In this document: piece by piece, positions 12,222-28,154 of the stretch | How the letters are laid out: the number at the start of each line of letters is the position of its first letter | How positions within the stretch are numbered: the first letter of the stretch is position 1 | Source of the DNA: Mesoplasma melaleucae | GTDB taxonomy: Bacteria > Bacillota_I > Bacilli_A > Mycoplasmatales > Mycoplasmataceae | NCBI RefSeq assembly: GCF_002804105.1 | Contig: NZ_CP024964.1 | Location: 496,001-560,000, forward strand | Length of the DNA stretch: 64,000 nt | Direction: 5' to 3' | Position numbers and translations under genes: made by a program | The notes under the pieces: model-generated | Seen by the model: the letters and a program-made list of their open reading frames with translations, nothing else | Told to the model about the DNA's origin: nothing | Database searches by the model: none

Positions 12222-15200
12222 CTAAGCTAAACTCGTAATTTGAGTTAAAGGATTTCTTTTTACTTGTTTGTTTGATGCATATCATCCAAATAATAAGACA
12301 ATTGTCATAACAGCTAAAGTAATTAGAATTGTTTTTAAATCAACCGACATAAAGATGTAAACACTGAATTTATTTGCAACCCAAGCTAATAAGACTTTTC
12401 AGAATATGACTGAGAAAACATATGCAAAAACAAATGATATAACTGTACCCATTACATAACTTCCCATTACGATTCAATTAATTTCTTTGTCTTTGTATCC
12501 TAATGCTTGTAAAGTTAAAATAATAATTTTTGCTTCTTCAACAATAATTCCAATAATTACAACTAGAATAATTGCTAATAATAAAGTTGTTAACAATACA
12601 AAAATCAACATAATTTCGTTAACAATTTTTGTTACTTTATTTATCACAAAATTATTTACAATAAATGATAGTGAAAGTCCTTCTCGACTCAATCCAATAA
12701 AGTAAGGATTAATTGACATTTTTAAATTTGTTTCAATTGTTTGATTACTTGTATTAGTAAAACTAAAGATTAGTCTTAATATGTCTAACATAATTGGTTT
12801 ATCTTCATCAATAATAATGCTAAAGTTTTTTTCAAGTACTTTTAAAGTAGTAAATATTTTAAATAAGTCATTTGTTTTAGTGTTTAAATACAACATTTTA
12901 TTTTTTGAATATAAATTTGAATAAAACACTTTATCTTTAAGTTGATCTGAATAGTATTTATCTTTAAATTCCTTATTATTAATTCAAATTGTATCAACTG
13001 CAAGTTTAACGCTTTCTGCTTTATTAATTCCAACAACTCTAATTTTTACTGGTCGAGGATTAGATGTATAAGTTTCAAATTCAATAATATCATTTATTTT
13101 GTACCCTTTATTTCTAGAGATGCTATAAGGTAGGATTGCATTCATGATATCTGTTCCGGCATTTTCTTGTGCAGAGTTTTTAAATCTATTCATTTGATCA
13201 GTACTTACTTCTTCAAAATTGAAAGCTTCTTGAAAATTACCAAATTCATTTGTATCAGTATTAACTAATCTAGCACTCACTTCAAGATTATCATATTCAC
13301 CTGGTTGAGTTAGTGAAACTGTATCAAACAGTACTTCATTTTCTTTATCATACATAATTGTATTGATATTCATCATATAATCTAGTTCATCATAGTTAGC
13401 AAAATCCATTAATTGAACTGTGTTAAAAATATTTGAAGCTGTTGTTGAGATTGAACTAAAGTTAGCACTAATTAAAAGTGAAAGTTGTTGTTGAATAATT
13501 GGTTCAAAAATTTCACCAATTTGAGTTAACAATCAATTATCATTTAAATTTCTTTGTTTTATATCAAAAATATTAACTTTATTTATTAATTCATCATTAT
13601 CTAATTTTTTATATGCATTATTAATTCAAGCATCATTTGTTTTTAAATTTGCAAAATCTTCAAATTTTATTATTTCATTTGGTTTTCCAATAATTTCAGG
13701 AAGTACAGAGATTGTTAAGTTTATTTGTGCTAATTTAACTGCGTAAATATATGACATATCTTTTGCAAACATATTTTTTACTTTATCTGATGTCATATTT
13801 GAAAGAGTGAAATCAGTTATTCTTTTTGCTTTTGATAATGGTTCAAGTTTTTCTGATGTTTTACCTGTTGTTTTAACATCATTTAAAGCTTTAGTATAAT
13901 TTGCGTCAATTGACAATAAATTATATGACATTATAGTGCTAATAAAACTTGAGATTGATTCGTTTTCTGGAGTTAAATCTACTGTTTTAACTCCTAACAT
14001 TTTGTTTAAAGTAAAGAACATTTCACTTTTTGGTAATAAGAAGTTTACTTTATCATTTTTGTTTAATGAAATGAAATAATTATTAGTCATTTGAATAACA
14101 GTATCAATTCTATATCTATAATCATTTTCAAACTCTTTTTCAAGTAAGTATTCATTAGTATTTTTATATCCTGAATAATCTTTATATTGCGCGCTTGTTT
14201 GATCATCTAAATATTTGTACTCATATTTATTTGAATTTGATTTAATATCTAATTCAGGATTTGATTTACTTCATTGATACATATGATCAATCTTTTCGTT
14301 ATAAACTGAAAATGTTTGATTTAAAACTTTAGTCATTAAAGTTTGTGCTCCAAACAATAATATGTAAGTGAATGATGCACATGCAAATAGAATTTGAACT
14401 GTGTAGAATTTACCTTTTGATGTTTTAACAAAAGATCTTCTTAATCTTCAAGTGAAAAATCTTTGACCTGAAAATATCTTTTTAAATATCAATTTTTTTC
14501 TAACTCTTACTTTTGTTCTTCTTGCATTAGACATTAATGAAAGCACTGGTTCTTTAATATACAATATTGTAGTTAAATAACTTATTAACAAGAATAAACT
14601 TGGAACAATAATAAATAATGAGAATAAGAACAATGAACTAGCATAAATACTATTAAAATTAATAGTTACTGTATTTTCAAAGGCTTGTACTGCAAATAGT
14701 TGAATTGGAATAGATATAAAATAACCTATGATTAAACTTACCAAGAAAAGAATTCCTGTTTTAACCGAAAAGATTCAACTTAATTCTTTTGTTGTATAAC
14801 CAAATGATTTAAAGATTCCTAATTGTTTTCTTGTTTCATTCATTTCTTTTTTCAGTTGGAAATTAATAAATAAGAATGAAAGAGCTAGAATAATTGATCC
14901 TAAAACAATGTTAATGATAATTCTAATTTTTAAATTATCTAATGAATCAGAAATGTTTGTACCTGATCATGAAATAAGTGATGTTTCTAAATTTGAAAAT
15001 ATCTTAACATCTTTTTCTTCACCTTTAATAGTAAATAAGTTATATGGTTTTCCAGTAACTCCATTATTATTTTTAATTTTTAATTCTAAATTGTAACTAG
15101 CTTCTGTTGTTAAAAAGTTTCAAGAATATTCTCTAAACTTGTTAATAAATTTTTGATTAAAATAAATAAATCCATAATTTTTCATTGTTTGTGAAAAACC

Positions 15201-16469
15201 TGAAAAATTTGATCCTGGTACAAAATCATCAAATATTTGACCAACACCAGCAACTTTTACTTTAAATGAATCTTGATTAAAAAATGATTCACTAGGAAAT
15301 AAATTACTTGATTCAAATAATTTTGTTATTAAAATGTTTGAACTTTTACTAATCGGGATTTGTATTTCATCACCTAGTTTTAAATTATTCTTGTGAGCAA
15401 ATGCTGATGAGATAACTACTTCAGGAACTTCATTATTTTTTCATTCTTTAGACTTAACTGAATTCTTATATTTATTATCAAAAATAAGATTGTTAAATGC
15501 TTGTTCTGAAATTGTTTTAACTTCAAAAGTTTGTGTTTTAGCTAATGGGTTAGCACTTGAACTTTTAAAAACAAAATTTTTGTTTACATTAATTGAGTAA
15601 TCACTTGCTTTATTTTGATTAATAACTTGATCAAACAATAAAAGTCTTTCATCATGTTGATATTCATTTTTAGAAAGCAATCTTGAATATTCATCGTTGT
15701 ACATTACATAACTTGATACTTTTATAGTTATTGGATTTCATTTTTCTAAAGATTTTTCATAAATCGAAATTATAAATTTTTTCAATGATTCAATATCATT
15801 TATTTCAGGCATAGGTGATGGAATAACCATTTCAAGACCATTTGATTGTGCAAAATTAATAACTTTGTATATTGTTGATGCTGCAATAGACATTATTTTT
15901 GAAGTAATTGGAGTTGAATCATCAGTTGCTAGATATTCTTCAAATTCATATAAACCTAATTTAATTGATTTTTCTACATGATATAAAAAAACTTGCTTAG
16001 GGCTAAGTTTTGGAAATTTGTCTTTTAATGTTGTATTAATTTCAATAACTTTTGTATTAGCACCATTTCTATATTCACTAATTTCATAATTTATTGTATT
16101 TGTTAATTTATTTTTTAAATCAGCATTTAAATCGTTTCAATCTATTTTGCCATCCACTGTTTCGTAACTTGAAGAATTAGAATAAATCAATGAATCAATA
16201 TATTGCACAAATGCTTCGTCTAAATAGTTTTTACTATATGAAAGAACAAAATCTTGACTATATTCTAAATCTTTTTTTGATGACGAAAAAATAGAATCAT
16301 ACTTAACATTTTGCCTTTGAGCAGATTGCATTTTTGTATAAATTTGTAATGGAGTTGCAAGCATTCCTATTACTGAAGCAGCTAGAGTAACAATGAAAAT
16401 AATCATGAACAATGTAGATAATCAGTTTTTAAAAAAAGTTTTTAAATAACTCTTCATTATCTTGTTCAT
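12222..16469 (-). CDS. Very large FtsX-like ABC transporter permease
   Basis: One 1415-residue reading frame, open throughout only when TGA is Trp. A first membrane segment lies at about residues 15-40 (LFMIIFIVTLAASVIGML). A long extracytoplasmic region of some 480 residues follows, then a membrane cluster around residues 500-690 containing MVSLIIGYFISIPIQLF. A second large outside domain and a C-terminal three-helix FtsX core (about 1180-1400, with LIFVLLTTLLLAIILVVIIGI) complete the protein. This is the layout of large mollicute MacB/FtsX-type permeases. No matching ATPase gene lies next to it. The ATG at 16469 has GGTGAG upstream; ATGs at 16457 and 16489 are in frame. Confidence 0.85.
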
Positions 16470-16517
16470 TTTACTCACCAAACCTCTCATATTTTATATA
16501 TATTTTAACACTTTAAA

Positions 16518-16546
16518 TATAAAAAAAGAATCCTTACGGATTCTTT
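16518..16546 (-). terminator. rRNA operon terminator
   Basis: AAAGAATCC, loop GTAA, GGATTCTTT followed by seven T on the minus strand, directly after the 5S gene. Confidence 0.92.
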
Positions 16547-16551
16547 AATAA

Positions 16552-16658
16552 ACTGGCAGTGTTCTATTTTCTCGCAAGGCAATATTTTCGACGCTGTAGA
16601 GCTTAACTTCTGTGTTCGGTATGGGAACAGGTGTGACCTCTACGCTATGACCACCAGA
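16552..16658 (-). rRNA. rrf: 5S ribosomal RNA
   Basis: Begins TCTGGTGGTCATAGCG and ends with the complementary CACTGCCAG, closing helix I. The conserved CCCATACCGAACAC loop is present. About 107 bases; third gene of the operon. Confidence 0.95.
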
Positions 16659-16729
16659 TCATTTTTATAAATTGTTCTCTGAAAACTGGATACTAGATGT
16701 TATGCATATTCAATTGCTTCTTTTTTCTA
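16659..16729 (-). other. 23S-5S spacer with 3' arm of 23S processing stalk
   Basis: Positions 16671-16699 hold CATCTAGTATCCAGTTTTCA-type sequence (minus strand) that is the near-perfect complement of the segment at 19732-19760 upstream of 23S. Paired across the 23S gene they form the long stem expected to be cut by RNase III. No tRNA gene is present. Confidence 0.75.
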
Positions 16730-19652
<2,923 letters not shown>

Positions 19653-19845
19653 AATTGATAATTGATTCAGTAAAATTATTTTTATGTTTTGTTAAAAATT
19701 GTTGATTTATTTAATCTTTTACAATGCTTTTCATCTAATATTCAGTTTTCAAAGAACAATTCTCTTTCAGAGTATTATATTTAAATAATCCCTGAAAACT
19801 AAATAGAACATATAATAGTCAATCTATTTTGTTTTTATCTCCATA
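19653..19845 (-). other. 16S-23S internal spacer without tRNA
   Basis: A spacer of about 190 bases containing two processing arms. The segment at 19787-19812 pairs with 21459-21484 to form the 16S stalk, and the segment at 19732-19760 pairs with 16671-16699 to form the 23S stalk. Both contain TTTTCA or TGAAAACT cores. No cloverleaf was found. Confidence 0.75.
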
Positions 19846-21371
<1,526 letters not shown>

Positions 21372-21506
21372 AATTATTGTTTTGATTCTGACTATTATAT
21401 TTTTTTTGTATATTAAATCTGTACTCAATTTGAAATTGTTACAGGATTGTACAATTGTTGTTCTATTTAGTTTTCAAAGATCATTTTCCCAATCAGAGAC
21501 TTTTTA
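21372..21506 (-). other. rRNA leader with 5' arm of 16S processing stalk
   Basis: Between the promoter and 16S. Positions 21459-21484 (minus strand GATCTTTGAAAACTAAATAG and following bases) are complementary to 19787-19812 behind 16S. The rest shows no gene. Confidence 0.7.
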
Positions 21507-21536
21507 ATAATAGCACATATAATATTTAAGTTGCAA
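21507..21536 (-). promoter_or_regulatory. rRNA operon promoter
   Basis: Minus strand TTGCAA (21531-21536), an 18-base spacer ending TGTGC, and TATTAT (21507-21512). The TG before the -10 box adds an extended -10 character. AT-rich sequence upstream (21537-21630) carries no gene and could act as an UP element. Confidence 0.75.
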
Positions 21537-21631
21537 CATAAAAATAAAAAAATTCCAAAAAAACAAAAAATTTTTTAAAAAAGCTGATTTAGCAATTTAA
21601 AAAATTAATGACTATCTGTGTATTTTAACAA

Positions 21632-22864
21632 TTATTTTTTCATTTCTTCATATAGTGATCAAAGTTTTCTTTCATAAGAAGAACTTGTTTTTGGTTTAAA
21701 ATATTTAATATTTTTAATTTCATCAGGTAAATATTGTTGTGCAACTCATCCTTTTTCTTCAAGGTGAGGATATAAATAATTAACTCCTCTATTTAATTTA
21801 ACAGCTGACTTATAGTGATTTTCTTTTAAATGAGATGGCACATCATAAACCATTCCATTTTTAACGTCCTCAAATGCTTTTTGACTTGCTGTTAGTGCTG
21901 AGTTTGATTTTTGACTTAATGCCATTTCAATAATAACTAAACATAATGGAATAATTCCTTCTGGCATTCCGATTTGTCTAAATGCTTCACAAGCTTGTAA
22001 TACTCTTGGTGGTAAACTTGGATTTGCTAAACCTATATCTTCATATGCCATAATAATCATTCTACGCATTAAAGTTTCATAATCACCAATTGATAATAAT
22101 CGGCTAAAGTAATGTAAACTTGCATCAACATCACTACCTCTGACAGATTTTTGTAATGCTGATTTTAAATCATGAAAGTCATCACCAGTACTTCCACTTG
22201 GGTTTTTACCTTGTGAAATAACTTTTGAAATTAAATCCATTGTGATTTCTTCGCCTTTATATAAATTATTAAATAGTTCAATATTATTTAAAAGACTTCT
22301 AATATCACCACTATTTAATTCACATAAATATTTAAGTGATTCAGGTTTAATATTAATATCAACTTTGTTGTCTTTAATTAATTGGTTAACATAATCAAAA
22401 GCATCATCATGATTAACACGTTTTAATTCTAAACTAGTAGCTCTACTTCTGATCGCTGGATTAATTGTGAAAAATGGGTTTTCTGTTGTTGTTGCAAATA
22501 AGTAAATATTTCCACTTTCCATAAAGTTTAATAAGATATCTTGTTTATCTCTGTTAAGTCTATGTATTTCATCAATAATTAAAATAAATCTATCTTTGCT
22601 CATTGCTTTATCAATAATTTTTGTTAAATTTTCTTTTTTATCATAGCTTGCATTAAAAAGATCATATTCAGTATTTAGATCATTTGCTAATGCCATTGCA
22701 AAAGAAGTTTTACCAACTCCACTTGGCCCATAAAAAATTAAAGAACGACAAAAGTTATTATTAATCATTCTTTTAATTAAACCATCATCTTGCAATAAGT
22801 TTTTTTGCCCAATAATTTCTGAAGTTGATTTGGGTCTTAATAAATAAGCTAATGGTGTATTCAT
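21632..22864 (-). CDS. rarA: Replication-associated recombination AAA+ ATPase RarA
   Basis: A 410-residue clamp-loader-like ATPase acting at stalled replication forks. The N-terminus PLAYLLRPKSTSEIIGQ is typical of RarA/MgsA. Walker A is GPSGVGKT (about 46-53), Walker B is FILIIDEIHR, and sensor 1 lies in LFATTTENP. The C-terminal tetramer domain contains GSDVDASLHYFSRLL and EDIGLANPSLPPRVL. A TGA(Trp) at 21746 extends the frame to the TAA at 21632. With ruvAB broken elsewhere in this window, RarA may carry more of the fork-repair load; that is inference. Confidence 0.95.
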
Positions 22865-22878
22865 AATATCTCCTTTAA

Positions 22879-22907
22879 TAAAAAATAACTAGTGTGTAAC
22901 TAGTTAT
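22879..22907 (-). terminator. Intrinsic terminator after lon
   Basis: ATAACTAGT, short loop, ACTAGTTAT hairpin followed by six T on the minus strand, between the lon stop and the rarA ribosome site. Confidence 0.85.
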
Positions 22908-22917
22908 AATTTTACTA

Positions 22918-25281
22918 TTATTTTGTGCTAAAAACTATGTCAAATACTTCTTGATATTTTTCAGTTGAAATAATTTTTAATTTTGCCTTTACTTCATCAG
23001 GTACTTCATCTAAATCTCTTTCATTTTTCTTTGGAATAATAATTGTTTTTAATCCACTTCTTGAAGCAGAAATTGATTTTTCTCTTAATCCACCAATTGG
23101 TAATACATTACCTCTTAATGTAATTTCACCAGTCATTCCAATTTCTTTTGAAACAGCTTTTTCTGAAAGTGCTGAAATTAAAGCAGTAGTAATTGTGATA
23201 CCAGCACTTGGTCCATCTTTTGGAACAGCTCCTTCAGGAACGTGCATGTGAATATCATTTTCTTCAAATACTTTTTTATCTACTCCAAATTTTTCAAAGT
23301 TTGATTTTACATACGTTAAAGCAATTGTTGCAGATTCTTTCATCACTTCACCAAGTTTACCAGTTAAGATTAAGTTTCCTTTTCCAGGATATAAACTTAC
23401 TTCAATTGGTAAGATATCTCCACCAAATTGTGTATATGCTAATCCTGTAACAACACCAACTTGAGATGCTTCTTGTTTTTCAGTGTGATCAAATATTCTT
23501 TTTCCAAGCAATTCATTTACTTGTTTTTCATCAATCACAATATTTTGAATTTCACTGTTTAAATTTTTAACAATATATTTTCTAATAATTGAATTAATGT
23601 GTCTTTCTAATTGACGAACTCCAGCTTCTCTTGTGTAGTATTTAATAATTTCATTAATTGCGCCTTCATTGAATTTAATTTCATCAGAAGTCAATTCATG
23701 TTGTTCAATTGATTTTGGAATTAAATAGTCTTGTGCTATTTTAACTTTTTCAATTTCTGTATAACTTGATAAATTAATAATTTCCATACGGTCATATAAT
23801 GCTTCTGGAATATCTTCAGGATAGTTAGCAGTAGCAATAAACATAACTTGACTTAAATCATATGGTTCTTCAATGTAGTGATCAGAAAATTCTTTGTTTT
23901 GTTCAGGGTCTAACACCTCTAACATTGCACTTGCAGGATCACCTCTATGATCTGATGCCATTTTATCAATTTCATCAAGCAAGAATAATGGGTTTTTTAC
24001 TTTTGCTCTTTTCATTGTTTGAATAATTCTTCCTGGCATTGAACCAACATAAGTTTTTCTATGTCCACGAATTTCTGATTCATCTTTAACTCCACCTAAA
24101 CTTACTTTAACAAAGTTTTTTCCAACAGCTTCAGCAATTGATTTTGCTAAACTTGTTTTCCCAACTCCTGGTGGACCAACTAAAGTAATAATTGGAGCTT
24201 TTAAAGATTTAGTTTTTGTTTTTACAGCTAAATATTCGATAATTCTTTCTTTAACTTTTTTCATTCCGTAATGATGTTTGTCTAAAATTTCTTTTGCATA
24301 TTTTAAATCTGTTAAATCTTCAGTTTCTTCTCATCATGGAATACTCATGATTCAATCAATGTAATTTTTTTCTGTATTTCATTCTGGAGTTCCTGATTGT
24401 AATGCTTCAACTCTTTTAATAGATGCTAAAATTTTTCGTTTAACTTCTTCTGGAAATGGTTCTTTTGATAAACGTTCTTTATATTTATCTAATGAATTAT
24501 CATCTCCGCCTTCTTCATCTTCAAGCTCATCTTTAATAATTCGCATTTTTTCTCTTAGATAATATTCTTTTTGTTGTTTATCCATTTTTTCTTTTAATTT
24601 TTGGTTTAAATCTTGTTCAATTTGATTTTTTTGTTTTGCTGCATCAATTGTTTCAACATTATTTATAAAGTATTCTTCTTTTGAAAAAATTAGTTTTTCA
24701 ATAATTGCTCATCTTCTTTTTAATGAAGGTGAAGTAATGTAATCTGGATTAGATAGTATTTTTGAAGGAGCTAATTTAAACATAATTGAATCAAACACTA
24801 GACTTAAATTGTCTGTTTTACCAGCAATTAATTGACTAACATATTTTGTTAATATATTTGATTTAGTTTTAACAATTTCAGATAGTCTATCAGCTAATTC
24901 TTTAATTTCTTCATCTGAAAAATCATTAATTGATTCAATTAATTCAACTTCTGCATATGGTATTTCATCTTCATTTTCAAAAAAATTAAGAACTTTAATT
25001 CTTTGAATTGGATTTGTACTTATTGTTAGCGAATCATCTTTTCATTCTTTAATAACTTCAAAATCAATTAAGATCCCAAAATCATGTAAATCACCAAAAC
25101 TTGGCTCTTCTATTGTTGGATCAATTTGCGTAATAGCAATCATTTGGTTACTAGAATTTTTGATTGCGTAGTTAACACTTTTTAACGTATTTTTTCTTCC
25201 AACTTCTAAATTTTCTTTAATTCCAGGAACAATAAAAGTTCCTCTAATTTGGAAAATAGGTAATTTTATTTTTTTACTCAT
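22918..25281 (-). CDS. lon: ATP-dependent protease Lon
   Basis: A 787-residue cytosolic AAA+ serine protease, read through TGA(Trp) codons. The N-terminal LON substrate-binding domain starts KIKLPIFQIRGTFIVPG. A coiled linker follows (DKQQKEYYLREKMRIIKDEL), then Walker A GPPGVGKTS (about 368-376) and Walker B PLFLLDEIDK. The proteolytic dyad is Ser692 in PKDGPSAG and Lys735 in GGLREK, with the same 43-residue spacing as in E. coli. A CIRCE operator lies in its promoter. In several mollicutes Lon is one of few cytosolic proteases. Confidence 0.97.
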
Positions 25282-25301
25282 TTTATAACCTCCTATGTGG
25301 T

Positions 25302-25350
25302 TAAGTATATATTATCATATTCATTAGCAATTACAAGCATAGAGTGCTAA
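25302..25350 (-). promoter_or_regulatory. CIRCE operator and promoter of lon
   Basis: On the minus strand TTAGCACTC, nine bases, AATTGCTAA (25324-25350) matches the HrcA-binding CIRCE consensus with two mismatches in the second half. The downstream half overlaps a promoter: TTGTAA, 16 bases, TAATAT. HrcA bound here would block RNA polymerase, placing lon in the heat-shock regulon. Confidence 0.88.
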
Positions 25351-25351
25351 A

Positions 25352-25377
25352 AATAAAAAAACCTTTGTCAGGTTTCT
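25352..25377 (-). terminator. Intrinsic terminator after tig
   Basis: AAACCTGACAAAGGTTT hairpin followed by T-rich sequence on the minus strand, between tig and the lon CIRCE. Confidence 0.8.
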
Positions 25378-25389
25378 CTATTTTTTTAA

Positions 25390-26670
25390 TTATCCATTAT
25401 TAGAATATAAGAAGTCAACCAATAGATCATTGATTATTTCTGATTTTAACATTTCTGGATTAACCATTGTTTTAATTTGTTCAGCTGGAATTCCAAATTG
25501 AGCTGCTAAGTTTTCAAATTTTGCATTAATTGCATCTTCTGTAACTTCAAATTTTTCCTTACTTCTAATTTCTGTTGTAACTAGGTATCTTTTTAATTTA
25601 TTTTTAGCATCAGCTAATAATTCAGATTTAATTTGTTCATCATTTAGACCTGTTACTTTTTTGTATTTTTTAATATCTAAACCTTGTTGTTTGATTTGAG
25701 CTTCAAATTCTTTTCTTAAATCTGCTGCTTGATTTTCAATTGCTGATTTTGGTAATTCGATTGTTGAATTTTTGATAATTTCTAAAATCAACTCGTTTAC
25801 AAATTCATTTTTAGCATTTTGTGTTTTTTGAGTTAAAACGTCTTCTTTAACTTTTGCTTCGAATTGTGCATAAGTTTGAACGTTTGGTAAATTTAAATCT
25901 TTTACAAGTTCATCATCTTTTTTAGGTAATTCTCTTGATTTGATTTCAATAATATTTAATTCAAATGTTGCTGGTTTGTTTGCTAATTCAGGTGAGTAAT
26001 TTTCAGGGAAAGTTACATCAATTTTAGCTTCACCTAATCCTAATCCGATCATTGAATCTTCAAATCCTAGAATAAATTGGTTTGAACCGATTATTAATTT
26101 ATGCCCTTTAGCTTCTCCACCTTTGAAAGCTTCTCCATCCATAAATCCTTTAAAGTCAAATGTAACAACATCTCCACTTTCAACTTTTGCACCAGCTGCT
26201 TTTGGTTTTTCCATAATGAATTGTTCACAGTATTGATTAATCACTGCTTCAACTTCTTCATTTGTAACTTCAATAGCTTCTTTTTTAACTGTTTTGATGT
26301 TTTTGTAATCACCTAATTTAATTTCAGGTTTTAAATCAAATAAGAATTCTAATACTAATTCTTTTTCACTTACTTTTGCTGGAACTGGTTCTGGTGAATT
26401 CATTGGTTCAATTTTTACATCTTGTGATCTTGCAAAATCAAATGCAGGTGAAACCATCATTCTGTAAGCTTCATTATAAATTTTTGAAGGTGTTACATAT
26501 TTTTTAGCTTGACTAGCTGGAATTTTTCCTTTTCTGAATCCTGGAACTTCTAAGTTAGTCATCACTCTATTTTTTGCTTTTTTTAAAGTTTCAGTTCATT
26601 CTGCTCCATCAATAGTAACAATTCATTTACCTTGACCTTGTTCAATAATTTTTAATTCTGTGAATTTCAT
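25390..26670 (-). CDS. tig: Trigger factor, ribosome-associated chaperone and PPIase
   Basis: A 426-residue protein. The N-terminal ribosome-binding domain carries the signature NLEVPGFRKGKIP near residue 40. The FKBP-type domain shows GDVVTFDFKGFMDGEAFKGG and FILGFEDSMIGLGLGE. The C-terminal chaperone arms (EQIKTMVNPEMLKSEIINDLL) are complete. Two TGA(Trp) codons near the N-terminus hide the true start, which is the ATG at 26670. It is the last gene of the efp-hypothetical-tig unit and is followed by a terminator. Confidence 0.96.
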
Positions 26671-26691
26671 TTTTAATCCTCGTTCTATTTT

Positions 26692-26991
26692 CTATCTCTT
26701 ATAAGCAACAGCAATATTTTTAGGTTTGATGCTTAAAGTTTTTACAATTATTTCTTCTACTGTTTTATTAATTTGAGTTTCGTCTAATAATTCTGTTTTA
26801 TCTTTTAAATCAATTTTAATTAAAACGTAAAGTAAGTTATCCTGGTATAAGTCAGTTAGTACTTCAATGTTTCCTACGTTTTTCAAATCTGAGTTTGAAC
26901 GCATTAGAATTGTATTTTGAATTAACTTATTTAAAGCATTAATTTCAATTTCTAATGCTCCACGATTATTTCTTTCTATTGAAATATACAT
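26692..26991 (-). CDS. Small conserved protein between efp and tig
   Basis: 99 residues, starting MYISIERNNRGALEIEINAL and ending PKNIAVAYKR. The alternating pattern (two short strands, helix, two strands, amphipathic helix) resembles small Asp23/Gls24-like alkaline-shock folds, but no decisive motif is present, so this is only a suggestion. It contains no Trp. AGAGG precedes the start and it lies within 25 bases of efp and of tig, so all three are likely one transcript. Confidence 0.6.
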   Translation of the reverse strand: MYISIERNNRGALEIEINALNKLIQNTILMRSNSDLKNVGNIEVLTDLYQDNLLYVLIKIDLKDKTELLDETQINKTVEEIIVKTLSIKPKNIAVAYKR

Positions 26992-27015
26992 ATTCTTACA
27001 CCTCTTTATTTCTTA

Positions 27016-27573
27016 TTATTGAGCTCTACCGCTATATTTACCATCTGTTGTTGAGATGATAACTCTTGTTCCGACATTAACAAATAATGGAACCATAATT
27101 TCTAATCCTGTTTCTACAACTGCTTTTTTTAATGCTCCACTTGTTGTGTCACCTTTAACAGCTGCTTCTGCTTCAGTTACTTCTAATTCAACTTTATCTG
27201 GTAAAGAAATTCCTAAAACTTCTCCATCATATTCAGTCATTTTAATCATTAATCCATCTGTTAAAAATTTGCTTTCTCATTCTAATCTTGTCATTGGAAT
27301 TTGAATTTGTTCGTAAGTGTCTGTATTCATTAAGAATGCATCTGTACCATCCTTGTATAAGTATTGCATATCTTTTCTTTCAATCATTGCTTTTTCAACT
27401 TTTTCTCCACCAGTGAAAGTAATCTCAACTCTAGCACCAGTTCTTAAGTTTTTAGCCTTAACACTAACTTTCCCTTGTTGTCTTCCTGTTTTTGAGAAAG
27501 ATTGCTCGATAACAACAAATAAATTACCTTCGTATATAAATGTTGTTCCAGGACGCAAATCATTTACTGACAT
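27016..27573 (-). CDS. efp: Translation elongation factor P
   Basis: A 185-residue three-domain protein that relieves ribosome stalling at proline runs. The N-terminal KOW-like domain reads SVNDLRPGTTFIYEGNLFVV. The C-terminal OB domain ends with GLEIMVPLFVNVGTRVIIST. The modified loop reads SKTGRQQGK, so Arg31 occupies the position of the modified Lys34 of E. coli EF-P. The ATG at 27573 is preceded by AGAAGG. First gene of a unit with the small protein and tig. Confidence 0.96.
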
Positions 27574-27632
27574 TTGTTTTCCTTCTTTCTTTTAAATGTT
27601 TAATTTAATCATAGTAAATTATAGCATTTTAC

Positions 27633-28154
27633 CTAAAAGTTTGAAAGTTTTTCGCTTAGTTTTGTTTTAGTTAAAGTAAAATAAATAACTTCAAATGCGA
27701 TAATTGAAATACTTCATTGAATTGCATCAACAATTGCTTCTTTAATTACTAAACCATTTCTAGCTGAAATATCTTGATTATTTCAAACAACATAATATAA
27801 AAATTGAATATATAAAAATACTAAACTTGAGGCGATAATCATTGCTAAATGCTTGGTGAAAATTTTTGATCCATATCTCATTAACAGAAACATTAAGATA
27901 TTAATTAAAATCGTAAGTCACATTGTTATGATTGAATTTAAAACAAGATCCATTATTGCACCATATACAATTCCACACAATAACATTCCATAACCTGGAA
28001 CAAAATAACAAAATACCAAATATAATCCAGTTGTGATTTGAAAAGCAGAATCACCAATTTTAACAAACATCGTAACTATTGATATTGTTACTAATAATGC
28101 GGTTAACAAACCGATTAAACAAATATACTTAATTGATCATCTTTGCTTATTCAA
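27633..28154 (-). CDS. Probable ECF transporter substrate-binding (S) component
   Basis: A 173-residue integral membrane protein with five or six hydrophobic segments. The segment around LYLVFCYFVPGYGMLLCGIVYGAIMDL resembles the vitamin-ECF S-component pattern (a helix pair with a central proline/glycine turn). The best start is TTG at 28154, preceded by AGGCGA, 8 bases inside the end of fmt; no ATG fits. The coupling to fmt makes a folate or pterin substrate conceivable, but nothing in the sequence proves the substrate. No energising A or T subunits lie in this window. Confidence 0.55.

Noticed and set aside
19653-19845. tRNA genes in the rRNA spacer
   Set aside because: No cloverleaf, T-loop (GTTCGA) or acceptor stem could be built; the spacer is taken up by processing arms.
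21541-21631. Terminator behind rarA
   Set aside because: A GCT/AGC mini-hairpin followed by T is present, but the stem is only three or four pairs, too weak to call.
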